Below, piece after piece: positions 60,580 through 64,000 of a stretch of 64,000 bases of DNA. This DNA comes from JAEZPW01 sp035629075 (GTDB lineage Bacteria; Acidobacteriota; Terriglobia; Terriglobales; Acidobacteriaceae), in assembly GCA_035629075.1 (NCBI GenBank), contig DASPIK010000031.1:45557-109556 (forward strand). The letters run 5' to 3'. The translations under genes and the position numbers were made by a program. Below the pieces are notes generated by a model. It did not search any database. It had not been told where the DNA came from and saw nothing but the letters and a program-made list of their open reading frames with translations. How positions within the stretch are numbered: the stretch's first letter is position 1; each line of letters begins with the position of its first letter.

Positions 60580-61539
60580 CTATTCCTTGTCCAGCAGCAT
60601 GGTCAGAAGCGCCATGCGCACGTATAACCCGTTGGTCGCCTGACGGAAGTACAGCGCTCGCGGATCGTCGTCGACCGTTTTGTCCAGTTCGACTGTGCGG
60701 GGCAGCGGGTGCAGGATGATGGCGTCATCTCTCATGCGCTGCAACACGGTCGAATCGATGGAATAACGCAGGCGGTCGCGGATTCCGGTGCCGCTCTCGG
60801 GGCGGATGCGGGTCTGGTAGATCACATCAACCTCGGGAATAACTTTTTCGATGTCGGAAGTTAGTTCGTAGCGCACGTTGTGACGCTCGAGATATTGCAG
60901 GATGTCCGGCTTGATCTGCAGTTGCTCCGGTGCCACGAAGTAGATCTTCACTCGGTCGAACTTCGCGAGCAGGTAAGCCAGCGATCTTGCTGTTCGGCCC
61001 TTATCCAACTCACCGATAAAGGCAACGCTCAAGCCGGGCAGCGGACGCTCGCGATAAATCGTGTAGAGGTCCAGCAGCGCCTGTGTGGGATGCTGGCCGC
61101 CATGACCCTCGCCTGCGTTGATTACCGGCACCTGCGACACCTCGGCCGCACGACGTGCTCCGCCCACTTCGGCTGGGCGCAACACAATCACATCGGAGTA
61201 GCCGCTGATAATGCGAATCGTATCCTCGAGGTGCTCGCCCTCGACTTCCGACGAGAACGCGCGTGCCTGCTCCGTCGATAGAACCCGCCCGCCGAGACGG
61301 TGCATGGCAGCTTCGAAAGAAAATCGCGTTCGAGTGGACGGCTCATAAAACAAGGTGGCCAATATCCGGTTCTGATAATCGAGCGTGCCGCCTCGTGCCA
61401 CGATCTTTTCCATCTGCCGCGTGCGCGAGAAAAGCTCCATCAGGAGAGGGACGGTAAACTGCTGCGATTCAACAACATGTTTTAGTCTCATGGAGTTCCG
61501 GTGAGGATGCTCCATTGTAAATGCTTGTCCGGTAGCCAT
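60580..61539 (-). CDS. pyrB: Aspartate carbamoyltransferase-like protein with altered active site
   Basis: Carbamoyltransferase of the PyrB family. The carbamoyl-phosphate loop FYEPSTRTRFSFE (STRTR, 68-72), HPTQALLDLYTI (150-153), the Arg167 equivalent in DKGRTARS and HPLPR are intact. Two substrate-binding residues of characterised enzymes differ: the Lys84 equivalent in the 80s loop is Glu100 (FSSEVEGEHLEDT) and the Gln231 equivalent is Arg (QTRIRPE). It also lacks the usual RHP motif (RPAEVGG). The ATG at 61539 follows AGGTGG at five-base spacing. The symbol is by family; the reaction may be a catabolic or different carbamoyl transfer. It lies between arcC and rocD, not with pyrimidine genes. 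Confidence 0.85.
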   Translation of the reverse strand: MATGQAFTMEHPHRNSMRLKHVVESQQFTVPLLMELFSRTRQMEKIVARGGTLDYQNRILATLFYEPSTRTRFSFEAAMHRLGGRVLSTEQARAFSSEVEGEHLEDTIRIISGYSDVIVLRPAEVGGARRAAEVSQVPVINAGEGHGGQHPTQALLDLYTIYRERPLPGLSVAFIGELDKGRTARSLAYLLAKFDRVKIYFVAPEQLQIKPDILQYLERHNVRYELTSDIEKVIPEVDVIYQTRIRPESGTGIRDRLRYSIDSTVLQRMRDDAIILHPLPRTVELDKTVDDDPRALYFRQATNGLYVRMALLTMLLDKE

Positions 61540-61675
61540 TGATTCCACCTGTGTGGGACGTTGCTGTACCCGTTCCCCCGTACCGCATCGTTATCAGCGG
61601 CGAACGGGCACAACCCCGTCGCCCCACACAAACCTTTCGTACAATCCCTGCGCGACGGAGTCATCGGCGTCAAGC

Positions 61676-62638
61676 CTAGGCGCCAAGTTGCATCGCTTGG
61701 GCCGGCACGACGTGTGTACCAGCCCTACCCGCCACCGCGTCATTCAGATACTCGTACGACGTGATGATCACTTCTTTGCCGCCCCGGCTCAGGAAACGAA
61801 GCGCCGACTCGACCTTCGGTCCCATGTTGCCGGGTGGGAATTGGCCCGCCTTATAGAAGCCCTCCATCTCGCTGGCTGTAACGTGCGGAAGCTTGCGTTG
61901 TGTGGGCTTTTTGTAATCGAGATACACGCATTCGGCATCGGTCGAAATAATGAAGAGGTCCACGCCCAGTTCGCTGGCCAGTAGCGCCGACGCTCGGTCT
62001 TTATCGATGACGGCTTCGACGCCCTTCAGTCCACCGTCTTCGCGCATCACGGGTATGCCGCCGCCACCGCACGCGACGACGAGCACGCCCTGGTCGACAA
62101 GCGACTTGATGATCGGATATTCGACGATCTCCAGCGGTTCGGGAGACGCCACAACTCGCCGGTATCCTCGAGCGGCATCTTCAACGATCTGCCAACCAAG
62201 AGTGCGCTTCTTCTCTTCCGCATCAGCCCGCGAATAGAACGGGCCGACCGGTTTGGAGGGCTTCTTCATCGCCGGATCGTCGGGTGAGACGATCGTCTGC
62301 GTTACGAGCGCGACGACCGGGCTGTCGATCCTCGCGACTGCAAGTTCATCACGCAGAGCTTGCGTCATGAGATAACCGATTTCGCCCTGTGAGGCCGCGC
62401 CGCAAACATCCAGCGTTTGTCCGGGAACCTGGTCTGAAGCGCGTTCCGAGCGCAGCAGTTGCGCGCCGACCTGCGGACCGTTCCCGTGCGTTATCACGAT
62501 GTGATATCCGTCGCGGATCAGGCCGACAATGGCCGCCGCAGTCCTGCGAGCGTTCGCAAGTTGCTCGGCAATCGTTCCCTTCTCGCCCGCGCGGATCAGT
62601 GAATTGCCGCCGACTGCGATTAGCGCAGTTTTCGACAT
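61676..62638 (-). CDS. arcC: Carbamate kinase
   Basis: Converts carbamoyl phosphate and ADP to carbamate and ATP, or the reverse. AVGGNSLIRAG, ITHGNGPQVGAQLLRSE, VACGGGGIPV and NMGPKVESALRFL are the conserved blocks; KPSKPVGPFYS is the protruding subdomain. 320 residues is typical. It lies between the argF and pyrB-like genes on the same strand, so it can use the carbamoyl phosphate that either transcarbamoylase would release in the phosphorolytic direction. Confidence 0.95.
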   Translation of the reverse strand: MSKTALIAVGGNSLIRAGEKGTIAEQLANARRTAAAIVGLIRDGYHIVITHGNGPQVGAQLLRSERASDQVPGQTLDVCGAASQGEIGYLMTQALRDELAVARIDSPVVALVTQTIVSPDDPAMKKPSKPVGPFYSRADAEEKKRTLGWQIVEDAARGYRRVVASPEPLEIVEYPIIKSLVDQGVLVVACGGGGIPVMREDGGLKGVEAVIDKDRASALLASELGVDLFIISTDAECVYLDYKKPTQRKLPHVTASEMEGFYKAGQFPPGNMGPKVESALRFLSRGGKEVIITSYEYLNDAVAGRAGTHVVPAQAMQLGA

Positions 62639-62840
62639 AAGAATCCTTGGGCAGTGCCCGTCTATGCCGGTACGAGGGAGCCGGAAGTTTCGCAGTAAGC
62701 GGGGAAGCGGTATCGTCTGGTCGCGTCTATGCGCAGGTGAGCGAGCGAAGAATCATGCTTCTGGTTTGAAGCAGATCCTTCGTGGTGCTCTAGACGATGA
62801 TGTCTTCCGGCGTGGCCGGTCTCCCTCTTTCCAGCTTCTG

Positions 62841-63794
62841 CTACTTCATCAGCTCCAGCATGATCGCCTTCTGCGCATGCAGCCGGTTTTCGGCTTCCTG
62901 GAAGACAACGGAGCGCGGTGAATCAATCACCTCGTCCGTGACTTCGTCGCCGCGGTGCGCCGGCAGACAATGCATAAAGATGCAGTCAGGCTTCGCCTTG
63001 CCAAACAGCTCGCCGTTCACCTGGTAGGGCAGGAAGATCTTGCGCCGCTGTTCCGCCTCGGCTTCCTGGCCCATGCTGGCCCACACGTCCGTATAGATGA
63101 CGTCGGCGTTCTCTGCTGCGGCGAACGGGTCGTTAGTGATGGTGCAGGTGCCGCCCGTCTGGGTGCCGCGCTTTCCTGCCCATTCCGTCGCTTCTTCCTT
63201 GGGCTCGTAGCCCTTGGGAGTTGCGACCCAGACATGCGTTCCCAACTGCGCGCCCGCGAACATCAGCGAGTGCGCTACGTTGTTCCCATCACCGATGTAG
63301 GCGACTTTTAAGCCCTTTGCCGTTCCCTTGCACTCGATGATGGTCAGGTAATCGGCCATCGCCTGGCAGGGGTGACTGTAGTCAGTCAGGCCATTGATGA
63401 TCGGGATTCGCGCGTGCTTGGCCATGTCAACCACGATCTGGTGTGCGAACGTGCGAATCATGATGCCCTGCACCATTCGCTCCAGGTTCTTGGCGACGTC
63501 ATACACCGACTCACGCTTGCCAAGGTTGATCTCGGCTGGCGACAGGTATAGCGAGAACCCGCCTAATTGGTGAATGCCCACATCGAACGTGACGCGGGTA
63601 CGCAGCGAAGGCTTCTCGAAGATCATGGCCAGCGTCTTGCCTTTCAGCGACTCGGTATAGTCACCCGGACGCGCCTTGATCTTGGCTGCCAAATCGAGCA
63701 GGTGCTGGATCTGCTCCGGAGTGAAATCCTTGATCGTAAGGAAATCGCTCGCGAAGCCGGTCCGGCTTTCAGCGGTTCCTGTATGCTGCGTCAT
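62841..63794 (-). CDS. argF: Ornithine carbamoyltransferase
   Basis: Links ornithine and carbamoyl phosphate with citrulline and phosphate; in this setting it may run catabolically (ArcB role). The loop is FEKPSLRTRVTFD (Leu in place of the second Thr/Ser), DYSHPCQAMADYLT binds carbamoyl phosphate, and HCLPAHRGDEV holds the ornithine-site cysteine. DVWASMGQE is the SMG loop that contacts ornithine. The ATG at 63794 shares one base with the upstream stop (TGATG), so translation is coupled. 317 residues fits. Confidence 0.94.
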   Translation of the reverse strand: MTQHTGTAESRTGFASDFLTIKDFTPEQIQHLLDLAAKIKARPGDYTESLKGKTLAMIFEKPSLRTRVTFDVGIHQLGGFSLYLSPAEINLGKRESVYDVAKNLERMVQGIMIRTFAHQIVVDMAKHARIPIINGLTDYSHPCQAMADYLTIIECKGTAKGLKVAYIGDGNNVAHSLMFAGAQLGTHVWVATPKGYEPKEEATEWAGKRGTQTGGTCTITNDPFAAAENADVIYTDVWASMGQEAEAEQRRKIFLPYQVNGELFGKAKPDCIFMHCLPAHRGDEVTDEVIDSPRSVVFQEAENRLHAQKAIMLELMK

Positions 63795-64000
63795 CACTTC
63801 GCCCCCTTGGCAGCCGTGACACGGTGCTTCGCTGAGAACTCTTCGAAGATTTCGCGCATGCCGGGCTTGGACTGCTCTTCAATCTCGTAGCTGACGCGAA
63901 GCGTCGGCTTGTCGATCTTGATCACCCGGGCCAGGTCGATCGGAGTGGCGATTAGCACGAGATCGCAGGGAACCTTGTTGATCGTTTCTTCCAGTTCATG
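63794..64000 (-). CDS. C-terminal part of a cyclic-2,3-diphosphoglycerate-synthase-like protein (partial)
   Basis: The frame enters from the right edge and ends at the TGA that overlaps the argF start. The visible 68 residues include INKVPCDLVLIATPIDLARV, IKIDKPTLRVSYEIEE and GMREIFEEF. The words VLIATPIDL and KPTLRVSYEIEE recall the C-terminus of CPGS-family proteins, which in several genomes adjoin carbamate kinase and ornithine carbamoyltransferase genes. I know no proven role for the bacterial forms. The N-terminal P-loop part is outside the window, so the family assignment is tentative. Confidence 0.6.
   Translation of the reverse strand, partial: HELEETINKVPCDLVLIATPIDLARVIKIDKPTLRVSYEIEEQSKPGMREIFEEFSAKHRVTAAKGAK

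Noticed and set aside
1..64000. Search for tRNA, rRNA, CRISPR arrays, IS elements and phage genes
   Set aside because: No cloverleaf-like gene, repeat-spacer array, transposase or phage structural protein was recognised in any intergenic stretch.

Overview
The window is about 64 kb of a bacterial chromosome with moderate to high G+C, densely packed with single genes and short operons on both strands. I saw no tRNA, rRNA, CRISPR array, prophage or insertion sequence. The gene mix fits an Acidobacteriota (Terriglobia/Koribacter-like) soil heterotroph: a hopanoid sugar transferase, secreted GH5 and GH2 enzymes, many secreted metallopeptidases, a multi-PAS sensor kinase and a group 3d [NiFe] hydrogenase. 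That placement is inferred from gene content; no marker gene was searched.

Left part (1-24 kb). The window opens inside a membrane-bound three-PAS histidine kinase, followed by a single-domain response regulator, a formate/nitrite-type channel, a membrane-anchored SDR and a protein with a histone H1-like basic tail. An imperfect inverted repeat, a small proline-rich ORF, a GT39 glycosyltransferase coupled to a GNAT acetyltransferase, hpnI, alr, an alpha/beta hydrolase, rpiB, a small exported protein, glyA and a GT4 glycosyltransferase follow. Two paralogous exported LolA-like proteins flank a convergent GH5 glycosidase. Then come a second GT4 enzyme with a long low-complexity tail and an orphan NapH/CcoG-like polyferredoxin membrane protein.

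Middle part (24-48 kb). A ROK-family sugar kinase carries a one-base frameshift just after its N-terminal phosphate-binding motif. It is followed by an APC permease, a small membrane protein, a secreted GH2 exo-glucosaminidase-type enzyme, a translationally overlapping phosphoesterase/PAP2 pair, two tandem MacB-like permeases without an ATPase, a flavin amine oxidase and a zinc alcohol dehydrogenase. From 38.9 to 47.9 kb lies a run of exported hydrolases (M14 carboxypeptidase, M2 dipeptidase, M28 aminopeptidase) plus a cytosolic esterase and a zinc-finger/TM/Ycf48-like protein. Strong hairpin terminators separate several of these units.

Right part (48-64 kb). A HoxW-type hydrogenase maturation protease is separated by about 4 kb from the hoxEFUYH operon for a bidirectional NAD-linked [NiFe] hydrogenase. 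In that operon three of the four gene junctions are ATGA overlaps and the end is a clear terminator. Between them are a small Cys/His-rich acidic protein, a SpoIIE-type phosphatase, a SnoaL-like protein and an exported lactonase-fold protein. The right edge holds a same-strand set: the C-terminus of a probable cyclic-2,3-diphosphoglycerate-synthase-like protein, then argF, arcC, a divergent pyrB-like gene and rocD. This set looks like a carbamoyl-phosphate/ornithine module; the pyrB-like protein lacks two residues that bind substrate in characterised aspartate transcarbamoylases.
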